Of a stretch of DNA of 64,000 nt, positions 1 through 14,800 are shown piece after piece. The notes beneath the pieces were generated by a model. That model saw only the letters and a list, made by a program, of their open reading frames with translations. It was not told the origin of the DNA and did not search any database. The stretch is from Aristolochia californica (lineage: Eukaryota > Streptophyta > Magnoliopsida > Piperales > Aristolochiaceae). Numbering within the stretch: the stretch's first letter is position 1; every line of letters begins with the position of its first letter. Location of the stretch: assembly GCA_029961685.1 (NCBI GenBank), contig JARWKL010000012.1, forward strand, positions 9,393,955 to 9,457,954, written 5' to 3'. The position numbers were made by a program, and so were the translations under genes.

Positions 1-3000
1 ATAGGTCATTTGCATATTTAACATGTTTCAAGCATGCATATCCATTTTTAAAACACGTGTAGAACAAATCTCTATCTTGTAAAATTCCTTGCAATTAGGG
101 TTGAACTAGTGGAATTTCCCAATCTTGGATAACTAAATTTTGTGTTCATTTGTGGTGTGTGAATAAATTTTCATTACTTACATTTTTTATTGTTTTAATT
201 TTTTTCCATACATAAACTCTAAAATTTTCATTTTGTTGTGATCTATTTTCCTTTTTTTGTTTACGGCATGAAGGGAGAACGAAAACTCAAAGTTTTGATT
301 TAATAAAAAAGTGTACATCTAAAATGGAGATGCACGATGCACAAATGTAGAGAGATATAATTCCAAAGAATGTCTGTGATTTTAAAGGATTGTAAGCTCT
401 TTTCAGTTTTTATATCTCAGGTTTTGCAATCGTCGGGAAAAGGGGGAGGCGGGGGATTTTTAATTTAGTGTTGACTCCCAATCCGTAAGTCATTTCTTAA
501 AATAATATAGCCTGTTACGAATGATAAATCAATTTACAATCATCTATGATTGTTAGGTCAGCTTTTTGGAAACGGGCAAAATAATGGCTTGTTTGACTCG
601 GGTAAATATCCCACCGCACGTTCACTAGAGAATTTAATGAGCGTATGTTATTCTCCTTAAAAGCTTTGGATCCATAGGTCATTTTCATCTTTAACATGTT
701 TCAAGCATGCATATCCATTTTTAAAACACGTATAGAAGAAATCTCTTTCTTGTAAAATTCCATGCTATTAGGGTTGAACTAGTGGAATTTCCGAAACTTG
801 GAAAACAAAACTTTTGTGTTCATTTGTGGTGTGTGAATAAATTTTATATACACACATTTGTTTTTGTTTTAATTTTTTTTGAGATATAAACTCTAAAATT
901 TTCATTTTGTTGTGATCTATTTGCCTTTTTTGGTTTATGGGATGAAGGGAGAACGAAAACTCAAAGTTTTGATTTAAGAAAAAAGTATACATCTAAAATG
1001 GAGATGCACAATGCACAAATTTAGAGAGAGATAATTCCAAAGAGTGTTTGAAATTTTAAGGGATTGTAAGATCTTTTTAGTTTTTATATCTCAGGTTTTG
1101 CAGTTGTAGGGAAAAGGGGGAGGCGGGGTATTTTTAACTGACTGTTGACTCCCAATCCGTATGTCATTTCTTACAAAAATATAGCCCATTCCCCATGATA
1201 AATCACATTACAATCATCTATGATTGTTACGTCAGCTTTTTATAAACGGGCAAAATAATGGCTTGTTTGACTCAGGTAAATATCCCACCGCACGTTCACC
1301 AGAGAATTTAATGAGAGTGTGTTATTCACTTTAAAAACTTTGGATCCACATGTTATTTGCATCTTTAACATGTTTCAAGCATCCATATCCATTTTTAAAA
1401 CACGTGTAGAAGAAATCTCTTTCTTGTAAAATTTGAAGCTATTAGGGTTGAACTAGTGGAATTTCCAAAACTTGGATAACAAAAATTTTGTGTTCATTTG
1501 TGGTGTGTGAATAAATTTTCATTACTTACATTTGTTATTGTTTTAATTTTTTTTCCTTACATAAACTCTAAAATTTTCATTTTGTTGTGATCTATTAACC
1601 CTTTTTTTTTACGGTATAAAGGGAGAATGAAAACTCAAAGTTTTGATTTAAGAAAAAAGAGTACATTTAAAATGGAGATGCACAATGCACAAATGTGGAG
1701 AGATATAATTCCAAAGAGTGCCTGTGATTTTTAAGGATTGTAAGCTCTTTTCAATTATTAGTTCTCAGGTTTTGCAATCGTAGGGTAAAGGGGGAGGCGG
1801 GGGATTTTTAATTGAGTGTTGATTGCCAATCCGTAAGTAATTTCTTACAATAATATAGCCCGTTACGAATAAAAAATCACTTTTCAAGCATCTATGATTG
1901 TTAGGTCAACTTTTTGCAAACGGGCAAAATAATGGCTTGTTTGACTCGGGTAAATATTCCACCGCACGTTCACTTAAGAATTTAATGAGCGTTTGTTATT
2001 CTCATTAAAAGCTTTGGATCGATAGGTCATTTGCATATTTAACATGTTTCAAGCATGCATATCTATTTTTAAAACACGTGTAGAAGAAATCTCTTTCTTG
2101 TAAAATTCCAAGCTATTAGGATTGAACTAGTGGAATTTCCCAATCTTGGATAACAAAACTTTTATGTTCATTTGTGGTTTGTGAATAAATTTTCGTTACT
2201 TACATTTTTTATTTTTATAAATATTTTTCATACATAAACTTTAAAATTTTCATTTTGTTGTAATCAATTTGCCTTTTTTTTTTTTACGATATTTAGAGGG
2301 CGCGAAAACTCAAAATTTTGATTTTTTTATGAAAAAAGTTTACATTTAAAATGGAGATAAACAATGCAAAAATTTAGAAAGAGATAATTCCAAAGAGTGT
2401 CTATAATTTTTAGGGATTTTAAGCTCTTTTTAGTTTTTATATCTCAAGTTTTGCAATCGTCGGGAAAAGGGGGAGGCGGGGGATTTTTAACGGAGTGTTG
2501 ACTCCCTATTCATATGTCATTTCTTGCAAAAATATAGCCCGTTACACATGATAAATCACTTTACAATTCATCTTTGATTGTTAGGTCAGTTTTTTGCAAA
2601 CGGGCAAATTAATGGCTTGTTTGACTCGGGTAAATATCCCACCGCATGTTCACTAGAGAATGAAATGAGAGTTTGTTATTCACTTTAAAAGCTCTGGATC
2701 CATAGGTTATTTGTATCTTTAACATTTTTCTAGCATGCATATCCATTTTTAAAACACGTGTAGTAGAAATCTCTTTCATGTAAAATTTCAAGCTATTAGG
2801 GTTGAACTAGTGGAATTTCCCAAACTTGGATAACAAAAATTTTATGTTCATTTGTGGTGTGTGAATAAATTTTCATTACTTACATTTGTTATTGTTTTAA
2901 TTTTTTTCCATACAGAAACTCTAAAATTTTCATTTTGTTGTGATCTATTTACCTTTTTTTGTTTATAGGATGAAGGGATAACCAAAACTCAAAGTTTTGA

Positions 3001-5347
3001 TTTAAGAAAAAAGTGTAGATCTAAAATGGAGATGCACAATGCACAAATTTAGAGATATATAATTTCAGAGAGTGTCTGTGATTTTGAAGGATTGTAAGCT
3101 CTTTTCAGTTTTTAGTTCTCAGGCTTTACAATCGTCGGGAAAAGGGGGAGGCGGGGGATTTTTAATTGAGTGTTGACTCCCAATCCGTAAGTAATTTCTT
3201 ACAATAATATAGCCCATTACGAATGAAAAATCACTTTACAATCATATATGATTGTTAGGTCAGTTTTTTCCAAATGGGCAAAATAATGGCTTGTTTGACT
3301 CTGGTAAATATCCCACCGCACGTTCACTTAAGAATTTAATGAGTGTTTGTTATTCTCATTAAAAGCTTTGGATCCATAGGTCATTTGCATCTTTAACATG
3401 TTTCAAGCATGCATATCCATTTTTAAAACACGTGTAGAAGAAATCTCTTTCTCGTAAAATTCCAATCTATTAGGGTTGAACTAGTGGAATTTCCAAATCT
3501 TGGATAACAAAACTTTTGTGTTCATTTGTGGTTTGTGAATAAATTTTCTTTACTTACATTTTTTTTAAAAAATTTTTCCAGACATAAACTCTAAAATTTT
3601 CATTTTGTTGTTATCAATTTGCCTTTTTTTTTTTACGGTATGAAGGGGGAGCGAAAACTCAAAATTTTGATTTAAGAAAAAAGTGTAAATCTAAAATGGA
3701 AATGCACAACACACAAATTTAGAAAGAGATAATTCCAAAGAGTGTCTGTAATTTTTAGGGATTGTAAGCTCTTTTTATTTTTTATATCTCATGTTTTGCA
3801 ATCGTCGGGAAAAGGGGGAGGGGGGTGATTTTTAACTAAGTGTTGACTCCCTATCCATAACTCATTTCTTACAAAAATATAGCCCGTTACACATGATAAA
3901 TCACTTTACAATTCATCTATGATTGTTAGGTCAGCTTTTTACAAACGGGCAAAATAATGGCTTGTTTGATTCGGGTAAATATCCCACCGCACGTTCACTA
4001 GAGAATTTAATGAGCATATGTTATTCTCTTTAAAAGCTTTGGATCAATAGGTCATTTGCATCTTTAACATGTTTCAAACTTGCATATCCATTTTTAAAAC
4101 AAGTGTAGAAGAAATCTCTTTCTTGTAAAATTCCAAGCTCTTAGGGTTGAACTAGTGGAATTTCCCAATCTACGATAACAAAACATTTGTGTTCATTTGT
4201 GGTTTGTGATTAAATTTTATTTACGTACATTTTTTATTTTTTTCAAATTTTTTCCATTCATAAGCTCTAAAATTTTCATTTTGTTGTTATCTATTTGACT
4301 CTTTTTTTTTTTTTTTTTGCACTAAGTAGGGGGAGCGAAAACTCAAAATTTGGATTTGAGAAAAAAGTGTACATAAAAAATGGAGATGTACAATGCCCAA
4401 ATTTAGAAAGAGATAATTCCAAAGAGTGTCTGTAATTTTTAGGGATTGTAAGCTCTTTTTAGTTTTTATAACTCAGGTTTTGCAATTGTCGGGAAAAGGG
4501 GGAGGCGGGGGATTTTTAAGTGAGTGTTCACTCCCTATCCATAAATCATTTCTTACAAAAATATAGCCCGTTACATATGACAAATCACTTTACAATTCAT
4601 CTATGATTGTTAGGTCAGCTTTTTGTAAACGGGCAAAATAATGGCTTGTTTGACTTGGGTAAATATCCCACCGCATGTTCACTAGAGAATTTAATGAGCG
4701 TATGTTATTCTCTTTAAAAGCTTTGGATCCATAGGTCATTTGCGTCTTTAACATGTTTCAAGCTTGCATATCCATTTTGAAAACACGTGTAGAAGAAATC
4801 TCTTTCATGTAAAATGCCAAGCTATTAGGGTTGAACTAGTGGAATTTCCCAAACTTGGATAACAAAAGTTTTGTGTTCATTTTTGGTGAGTGAATAAATT
4901 TTCTTTACTTACATTTATTATTGTTTTAAATTTTTTCCATACATAAGCTCAAAAATTTTCATTTTGCTGTGATCTATTTGACTTTTTTTTATGGGATGAA
5001 AGGAGAGAGAAAACTCAAAGTTTTGATTTAAGAAAAAAGTATACAATTAAAATGGAGACGTACAATGCACAAATGTAAACAGAGATAATTCCAAAGAGTG
5101 CCTATAATTTTTAGGGAATTTAAGCACTTTTAATTTTAAAATCTCAGGTTTTGCAATCGTCGGGAAAAGGTGGAGGCAGTTGTTTTTAATTGAGTGTTGA
5201 TTCCCAATCCATATGTCATTTCTCACAAAAATATAGCCCGTTACGGATGATAAATCACTAAAAAATCATCTATAATTGTTAGGTAAGCTTTTTCTAAACG
5301 GGGAAAAATAATGGCTTGTTTGACTCTGGTAAATATCCCACCGCACA
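1..5347. repeat. Left flank of the satellite array, diverged monomers
   Basis: Eight monomers, in tentative types d-c-d-a-d-a-a-b. They are not part of the near-identical 16-kb duplication. The monomers at 2703, 4048 and 4732 resemble those at 19345, 20019 and 20707, while the monomer at 3377 has no partner in that alignment, so one monomer was gained or lost. The last base that distinguishes this flank from the corresponding place before block B is 5347 (A here, G at 21321). No gene is seen. Confidence 0.85.
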
Positions 5348-5400
5348 TTCATTGAGAATTTAATGAGCGTTTGTTATTCTCTTTAAAAGCTTTGGATCCA

Positions 5401-5888
5401 TAGGTCATTTGCATCTTTAACATGTTTCAAGCATGCATATCAATTTTTAAAACACGTGTAGAAGAAATCTCTTTCTTGTAAAAATTTCAAGATATAAGGG
5501 TTGAACTATTGGAATTTCCCAAACTTGGATAACAAAAATTTTGTGTTGATTTGTGGTTAGTGAATAAATTTCTATTACTTAGATTTGTTATTGTTTTCAT
5601 TTTTTTTCCATACATAAACTCTAAAATTTGCATTTTGTTGTGATCTATTTACATTTTTTTGTTTATAGCATGAAGGGAGAACGAAAACTCAAAGTTTTGA
5701 TTTAAGAAAAAATTGTACATCTAAAATGAAGATTCATAATGCACAAATGTAGAGAGATATAATTCTAAAGAGTGTTTGTGATTTTTAAGGATTGTAAGCT
5801 CTTTTTAGTTTATGGTTCTCAGGTTTTTCAATCGTTGGGAAAAGGGGGAGGCTGGGGGATTTTTAATTGAGTGTTGACTCCCAATCAG
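5401..5888. repeat. Truncated 488-bp monomer, landmark of the higher-order repeat (first copy)
   Basis: A d-type monomer jumps from AGTAAGTCATTT, normally followed by CTTAC, straight into the next monomer start GTCATTTGCATC. The shared GTCATTT suggests a deletion of about 185 bp between short direct repeats. It also carries private variants such as TGATTTGTGGTTAGTG and TTAGATTTG. Confidence 0.9.
5419..5459. other. Representative palindrome cluster present in most monomers
   Basis: AACATGTT, GCATGC overlapping ATGCAT, and ACACGTGT (which contains the G-box CACGTG) fall within 41 bp. The same trio recurs in most monomers of the array with occasional single-base loss, for example CACGTAT near 729 and CACGCC near 8632. 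A protein-binding role is only a possibility. Confidence 0.6.
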
Positions 5889-8800
5889 TAAGTCATTTGC
5901 ATCTTTAACATGTTTCATGCATGCATATCAATTTTTAAAACACGTGTAGAAGAAATCTCTTTCTTGTAAAATTCCAAGCTATTAGAGTTGAACTAGTGGA
6001 ATTTCCCAATCTTGGATAACAAAACTTTTGTGTTCATTTTTGGTTTGTGATTAAATTTTCTTTAATTACATTTTTTATTTTTTTAAAATTTTTTCCATAC
6101 ATAAACTCTAAAATTTTCATTTTGTTGTTATGAATTTGCCTTTTTTTTTTTACACTATGAAAGGGGAGCGAAAACTCAAAATTTTGATTTAGGGAAAAAG
6201 TGTACATCTAAAATGGAAATGAACAATACACAAATTTAGAAAGAGATAATTCCAAAGAGTGTCTGTAATTTTTAGGGATTGTAAGCTCTTTTTAGTTTTT
6301 AAATCTCAGGTTTTGCAATCGTCGGGAAAAGGGGGAGGCGGGGGATTTTTAACTGAGTGTTGACTTCCTATCCATAAGTCGATTCTTACAAAAATATAGA
6401 CCGTTACACTTGATAAATCACTTTGCAATTCATCTATGATTGTTGGGTCAGCTTTTTGAAAACGGGTAAAATAATGGCTTGTTTGACTGGGGTACATGTC
6501 CCACCGCACTTTCACTAGAGAATTTAATGAGTGTATGTTAATCTCTTTAAAAGCTTTGGATCAATAGGTCATTTGCATCTTTAACATGTTTCAAGCTTGC
6601 ATTTCCATTTTTAAAACACGTGTAGAAGAAATCTCTTTCTTGTAAAATTCCAAGCTATTATGGTTGAACTAGTGGAATTTCCCAAACTTGGATAACAAAA
6701 GTTTTGTGTTCATTTTTGGTGTGTGAATAAATTTTATTTACTAACATTTGTTATTGTTTTAAATTTTTTCCATACATAAACTCTAAAATTTTCATTTTGC
6801 TGTGATCTATTTACCTTTTTTTGTTTACGGGATGAAGGGAGAGAGAAAACTGAAAGTTTTGATTTAAGAAAAAAGTGTACATTTAAAATGGAGACGCACA
6901 ACGCACAATTGTAGAGAGAGATAATTCCAAAGAGTGTCTATAATTTTTATGGAATTTAGGCTTGTTTTAGTTTTTATATCTCAGGTTTTGCAATCGTCGG
7001 GAAAAGGGGGAGGCGGGGTGTTTTTAACTGAGTGTTGACTCCCATTCCGTAAGTCTTTTCTTACAAAAATATAGCCTGTTATGGATGATAAATCACTTTA
7101 CAATCCTCTATGATTGTTCGGTAAGCTTTTTGTAAACGGGCAAAATAAGGTCTTGTTTGACTCTGGTAAGTATCCCATCGCAATTTCATTGAGAATTTAA
7201 TGAGCGTTTGTTATTCTTTTTAAAAGATTTGGATCCATAGGTCATTTGAATCTTTAACATGTTTCAAGCATCCATATCCATTTTTAAAACACGTGTAGAA
7301 GAAATCTCTTTCTTGTAAAATTCCATGCAATTAGGGTTGAACTACTGGAATTTCCCAAACTTCGAAAACAAAACTTTTGTGTTCATTTTGGTATGTGAAT
7401 AAATTTTCTATACTTACATTTATTATTGTTTTAATTTTTTTCATATATAAACTCTAAAATTTTCATTTTGATGTGATCTATTTGCTTTTTTTTGGTTACG
7501 GGATTAAGGCAAAGCGAAAACTCAAAGTTTTGATTTAAAAAAAAAGTGTACATCTAAAATGGAGGTGCAAAATGCACAAATATAGAGAGAGATAATTCCG
7601 AAGAGATTTTGTAATTTTTAGGGATTGTAAGATCTTTTTAGTTTTTATATCTCAGGTTTCGCAATCGTCGGGAAAAGGGGGAGGCAAGGTATTTTTAACT
7701 GACTGTTGACTCCAAATCCATATGTTATTTCTTACAAAAATATAGCCCGTTACTCATGATAAATCACATTACAATCATCTATGATTGTTAGGTCAGCTTT
7801 TTGGAAACGGGCAAAATAATGGCTTGTTTGACTCGGGTAAATATCCCACCGCACGTTCACTAGAGAATTTAATGAGAGTTTGTTATTCACTTTAAAAGTT
7901 TTTGATCCATAGGTTATTTGCATCTTTAACATCTTTCAAGCATCCATATCCATTTTTAAAACATGTGTAGAAGAAATCTATTTCTTGTAAAATTTCAAGC
8001 TATTAAGGTTGAGCTAGTGGAATTTCCCAAACTTGGATAACAAAAATTTTGTGTTCATTTGTGGTGTGTGAATAAATATTCATTACTTACATTTTTTTTT
8101 AATTTTTTTCTGTACATAAACTCTAAAATTTTCATTTTGTTGTGATCTATTTACCTTTTTTTTTGCGGCATGAAGGGAGAGAGAAAACTCAAAGTTTTGA
8201 TTTAAGAAAAAAGTATACATCTAAAATGGAGATGCACAATGCACAAATGTAGAGATATATAATTTCCAAAGAGTGTCTATGATTTTTAAGGATTGTAGGC
8301 TCTTTTCAGTGTTTAGTTCTCATGTTTTGCAATCGTCGGGAAAAGGGGGAGGTGGAGGATTTTTAATTGAGTGTTGACTCCTAATCCGTAAGTCATTTCT
8401 TACAATAATATAGCCCGTTACGAATGAAAAATCACTTTACAATCATCTATGATTGTTAGGTCAGCTGTTAGCAAACGGGCAAAATAATGGCTTGTTTAAC
8501 TCGGGTACATATCCCACCGCACGTTCTCTTAAGAATTTAATGAGAGTTTTTTATTCTCATTAAAAGCTTTGGATCCATAGGGCATTTGCTTCTTTAACAT
8601 ATTTCAAGCATGCATATCCATTTTTAAAACACGCCTTGAAGAAATCTCTTTCTTGTAAAAATAAAAGCTACAAGGGTTGAACTAGTGGATTTTCCCAATC
8701 TTGGATAACAAAACTTTTGTGTTCATTTGTGGTTTGTGAATAAATTTGATTTTTTAAACTTTTTCCTCACACAAACTCTAAAATTTTCATTTTTTTGTTA

Positions 8801-11800
8801 TCAATTTGCCTTTTTTTTTTTTACGGTATGTAGCTGGAGCGAAAACTCAAAATTTTGATTTAAGAAAAAAGTTTACATCTAAAATTGAGAAGCACAATGC
8901 AAAAATTTAGAAAGAGATAATTCCAAAGAGTGTCTGTAATTTTTAGGGATTGTAAGCTCTTTTTAGTTTTTATATCTTAGGTTTTGCAATTGTCGGGAAA
9001 AGGGGGTGGCTGGGGATTTTTAACTGAGTATTGACTCCCTATCCATAAGTAATTTCTTACAAAAACATAGGCCGTTACACATGATAAATCACTTTACAAT
9101 TCATCTATGATTGTTAGGTTAGCTTTTTGCAAACGGGCAAAATAATGGCTTGTTTGACTCGGGTAAATATCCCACCGCACGTTCACTAGAGAATTTAATG
9201 AGCGAATGTTATTCTCTTTAAAAGCTTTGGATCCATAGGTCATTTGCATCTTTAACATGTTTCTAGCTTGCATATCCATATTTAAAACACGTGTAGAAAA
9301 ATTCTCTTTCTTGTAAAATTCCAAGCTATTAGGGTTGAACTAGTGGAATTTCCCAAACTTGGATCACAAAAGTTTTGTGTTCATTTTTGGTGTGTGAATA
9401 AATTTTCTTTACTTACATTTGTTATTATTTTATATTTTTTCCGTACATAAACTCTAAAATTTTCATTTTGCTGTGATCTATTTGCCTTTTTTTGTTTACG
9501 GGATGAAAGGAGAGAGAAAACTCAAAGTTTTGATTTATGAAAAAAGTGTACATTTAAAATGGAGACGTACAATGCACAAATGTAGAGAGAGATAATTCTA
9601 AAGAGTGTCTGTAATTTTTAGGGAATTTAAGCTCTTTTTAGTTTTTATATCTCAGGTTTTGCAATCGTTGGGAAAAGGGGGAGGTGGGTGTTTTTAACTA
9701 AGTGTTGACTCCCAATTCGTAAGTCATTTCTTACAAAAATATAGCCCGTTACGGATGATAAATCACTTTGAAATCATTTATGATTGTTAGGTAAGCTTTT
9801 TGTAAACGGGCAAAATAATGGCTTGTTTGACTCTGGTAAATATCCCATCGCACACTCATTGAGAATTTAATGAGCGTTTGTTATTCTCTTTAAAAGCTTT
9901 GGATCCATAGGTCATTTGCATCTTTAACATGTTTCAAGCATGCATATCAATTTTTAAAACACGTGTAGAAGAAATCTCTTTCTTTTAAAATTCAATGCAA
10001 TTAGGGTTGAACTACTGGAATTTCCCAAACTTGGAAAAAAAAACATTTGTGTTCTTTTGTGGTGTGTGAAAAAATTTCATGACTTACATTTGTTATTGTT
10101 TTAATTTTTTTAAAACATAAACTCTAAAATTTTCATTTTGTTGTGATATATTTGCCTTTTTTTATTTACGGGATGAAGGGAGAGCGAAAACTCAAAGTTT
10201 TGATTTAAGAAAAAGGTGTACATCTAAAATGGAGATGCACAATGCACAAATGTAGAGCGAGATAATTCCAAAGAGTGTTTGTAATTTTTAGCTATTGTAA
10301 GATACTTTTAGTTTTTATATCTCAGGTTTTGCAATTGTAGGGAAAAGGTAGAGGCGGGGTATTTTTAACGGACTGTTGACACCCAATTCGTATGTCATTT
10401 CTTACAAAAATATAGCCCGTTACGAATGAAAAATCACTTTACATTCATCTATGATTGTTAGGTCAGCTTTTTGCAAACGGGCAAAATAATGGCTTGTTTG
10501 ACTCTGGTAAATATCCCACCGCACGTTCACTTAAGAATTTAATGAGCGTTTGTTATTCTCATTAAAAGCTTTGGATCCATTGGTCATTTTCATCTTTAAC
10601 ATGTTTCAAGCATGCATATCCATTTTTAAAACACGTGTAGAAGAAATCTCTTTCTTGTAAAATTTCAAGCTATGCGGGTTGAACTAGTGGAATTTCCCAA
10701 ACTTGGATAACAAAAATTTTGTGTTCATTTGGGGTGTGTGAATAAATTTTCATTACTTACATTTGTTATTGTTTTAATTTTTTTCCAAACAAATCTCTGA
10801 AATTTTCATTTTGTTGTGATCTATTTACCATTTTTTGTTTACGGCATGAAGGGAGAACGAAAAGTCAACGTTTTGATTTAAGAAAAATTGTACATCTAAA
10901 ATGGAGATAAACAATGCACAAATGTAGAGAGATATAATTCCAAAGAGTGCCTGTGATTTATAAGGATTGTAAGCTCTTTTCGGTTTTTAGTTCTCAGGTT
11001 TTGCAATCGTCGGGAAAAGGGGGAGGCGGGGGATTTTTAATTGAGTGTTGACTCCCAATCAGTAAGTCATTTCTTACAATAATAAAGCCCGTTATGAATG
11101 AAAAATCACTTTAAAATCATCTTTGATTGTTAGGTCAGCTTTTTGCAAATGGGCAAAATAATGGTTTGTTGGACTCGGGTAAATATCCCACCGCACGTTC
11201 ACTTAAGAATTTAATGAGCGTTTGTTATTCTCATTAAAAACTTTGGATCCATAGGTCATTTGCATCTTTAATATATTTCAAGCATGGATATCCATTTTTA
11301 AAACATGTGTAGAAGAAATCTCTTTCTTGTAAAATTCCAAGCAATTAGGGTTGAACTACTGGAATTTCCCAAACTTGGAAAACAAAACTTTTGTGTTCAT
11401 TTGTGGTGTGTGATTAAATTTTCATTTCTTACATTTGTTATTGTTTTAGTTTTTTTTCACACATAAACTCTAAAATTTTCATTTTATTGTGATCTATTTG
11501 CCTTTTTTTGTTTACGGGATGAAAGGAGAGCGAAAACTCAAAATTTTGATTTAAGAAAAAAGTGTACATCTAAAATGGAGAAGCACAATGCACAAATGTA
11601 GAGAGAGATAATTCGAAAGAGTGTTTGTAATTTTTAGGGATTGGAAGATCTTTTTAGTTTTTATATCTTAGTTTTGCAATCGTCGGGAAAAGGGGGTGGC
11701 AGGGTATTTTTAACTGACTGTTGACTCCAAAATCGTATGTCATTTCTTACAAAAATATAGCCCGTTACTCATGACAAATCACATTACAATCATCGATGAT

Positions 11801-14800
11801 TGTTAGGTCAGCGTTTTACAAACGTGAAAAATAATGGCTTGTTTGACTCGGGTAAATATCCCACCGCACATTCATGAGAGAATTTAATGAGAATTTGTTA
11901 TTCAGTTTAAAAGCTTTGGATCCATAGGTCATTTCCATCTTTAACATGTTTCAAGCATGCATATCCATTTTTAAAACACGTGTAAAAGAAATCTCTTTCT
12001 TGTAAAATTTCAAGCTATTAAGGTTGAACTAGTGAAATTTCCCAAACTTGGATAAAAAAAATTTTGTGTTCATTTGTGTTTTGTGAATAAATTTTCATTA
12101 CTTACATTTGTTATTGTTTTAATTTTTTTCCATACATAAACCCAAAAATTTTCATTTTGTTGTGATATTTTTACCTTTTTTTACGGCATGCACGGAGAAC
12201 GAAAACTCAAAGTTTTGATTTAAGAAAAAAGTGTACATTTAAAATGGAGATGCACAATGCACAAATGTAGAGAGATATAATTCCAAAGAGTTTCTATGAT
12301 TTTTAAGGATTGTAAGCTCTTTTCAGTTTTTAGTTCTCAAGTTTTGCAATCGTCGGGAAAAGGGGGTGGCGAGGGATTTTTAATTGAGTGTTGACTCCCA
12401 ATCCGTAAGTCATTTCTTACAATAATATAGCCCGTTACGGATGATAAATCACTTTACAATCATCTATGATTGTTAGGTAAGCTTTTTGTGAACGGGTAAA
12501 ATAATGGCTAGTTTGATTTTGGTAAATATCCCACCGCACGTTCAATTAGATTTTAATGAGCGTTTGTTATTCTCTTTAAAAGCTTTGGATCCATAGGTCA
12601 TTTGCATCTTTAACATGTTTCAAGCATGCATATCCATTTTAAAAACACGTGTAGAAGAAATCCCTTTCTTGTAAAATTTCAAGCTATGCGGGTTGAACTA
12701 GTGGCATTTCCCAAACTTGGATAACAAAAATTTTGTGTTCATTTGTGGTGTGTGAATAAATTTTCATTACTTACATTTGTTGTTGTTTTAATTTTTTTCC
12801 ATACATAAACTCTAAAATTTTCATTTTGTTGTGATCTTTTTACCTTTTTTTGTTTACGACATGAAAGGAGAACGAAAACTCAAAGTTTTGATTTAAGAAA
12901 AAGTGTACATCTAAAATGGAGATGAACAATGCAAAAATGTAGAGAGATATAATTCCAAAGAGTGTCTGTGATTTATAAGGATTGTAAGCTCTTTTCGGTT
13001 TTTAGTTCTTAGGTTTTGCAATCTTCGGGAAAAGGGGAGGCGGGGCATTTTTAATTGAGTGTTGAATCCCAATCAGTAACTCATTTCTTATAGTAATATA
13101 GCCCGTTACGAATGAAAAATCACTTTAAAATCATCTATGATTGTTAGGTCAGCTTTTTGCAAACGGGAAAAATAATGGCTTGTTGGACTCGGGTAAATAT
13201 CCCACTACACGTTCACTTAAGAATTTAATGAGCGTTTTTTATTCTCATTAAAAACTTTGGACCCAGAGGTCATTTGCATCTTTAATATATTTCAAGCATG
13301 CATATACATTTTTGAAACACGTGTAGAAGAAATCTCTTTCTTGTAAAATTCCATGCAATTAGGGTTGAACTACTGGAATTTCCCAAACTTGGATAACAAA
13401 ACTTTTGTGTTCATTTGTGGTGTGTGAATAAATTTTCTATACTTACATTTTTATTGTTTTAAATTTTTTCCATAAATAAACTCTAAAATTTTCATTTTGT
13501 TGCTATCAATCTGCCTTTTTTTTTTTTTTTACGGTATGTAGTAGGGAGCGAAAACTGAAAATTTTCATTTAAGAAAAAAGTGTACATCTAAAATGGAGAT
13601 GCACAATGCACAAATTTAGAAAGAGATAATTCCAAAGAGTTTCTGTTATTTTTAGGGATTGTAAGCTCTTTTTAGTTTTTATATCTCAAGTTTTGCAATC
13701 GTCGGTGAAAGGGGGAGCAGGGGGATTTTTAACTGAGTGTTGACTCCCTATCCATAAGTCATTTCTTACAAAAATATAGCCCGTTACACATGATAAATCA
13801 CTTTACAATTCATCTATGATTGTTAGGTCAGCTTTTTCCAAACGGTTAAAATAATGGCTTGTTTGACTCGGGTAAATATCCTACCGCACGTTCACTAGTG
13901 AATTTAATGAGCGTATGTTATTCACTTTAAAAGTTTTGGATCCATAGGTCATTTGCATCTTTAACATGTTTCAAGCTTGCTTATCCATTTTTAAAACACG
14001 TGTAGAAGAAATCTCTTTCTTGTAAAATTCCTAGCTATTAGGGTTGAACTAGTGGAATTTCCCAAACTTGGATAACAAAAGTTTTGTGTTCATTTTTGGT
14101 GTGTGAATAAATTTTTTTTACTTATATTTGTTATTCTTTTAAATTTTTTCCATACATAAACTCTAAAATTTTCATTTTGCTGTGATCTATATGCCTTTTT
14201 TGGTTTACGGGATGAAAGGAGAGAGAAAACTCAAAGTTTTGATTTAAGAAAAAAGTGTACATTTAAAATGGAGACGCACAATACACAAATGAAGAGAGCA
14301 ATAATTCGAAAGAGTGTCTGTAATTTTTAGTGAATTTAAGCTCATTTTAGTTTTTATATCACAGGTTTTGCAATCGTCAGGAAAAGGGGGAGGCGGGTGT
14401 TTTTAACTGAGTGTTGACTCCCAACCCGTAAGTCATTTCTTACAAAAATATAGCCCGTTACGGATTATAAATCACTTTAAAATCATCTATGATTGTTAGG
14501 TAAGCTTTTTGTAAACGGGCAAAATAATGGCTTGTTTGACTCTAGTAAATATCCCACCGCACGTTCATTGAGATTTTAATGAGCATTTGTTATTCTCTTT
14601 AAAAGCTTTGGATCCATAGGTCATTTGCATCTTTAACATGTTTCAAGCATGCATATCCATTTTTAAAACAGGTGTAGAAGAAATCTCTTTCTTGTAAAAT
14701 TCCATGCAATTAGGGTTGAACTAGTGGAATTTCCCAATCTTGGATAACAAAACTTTTGTGTTGATTTGTGGTTTGTGAATAAATGTTTTTTGCTTACATT

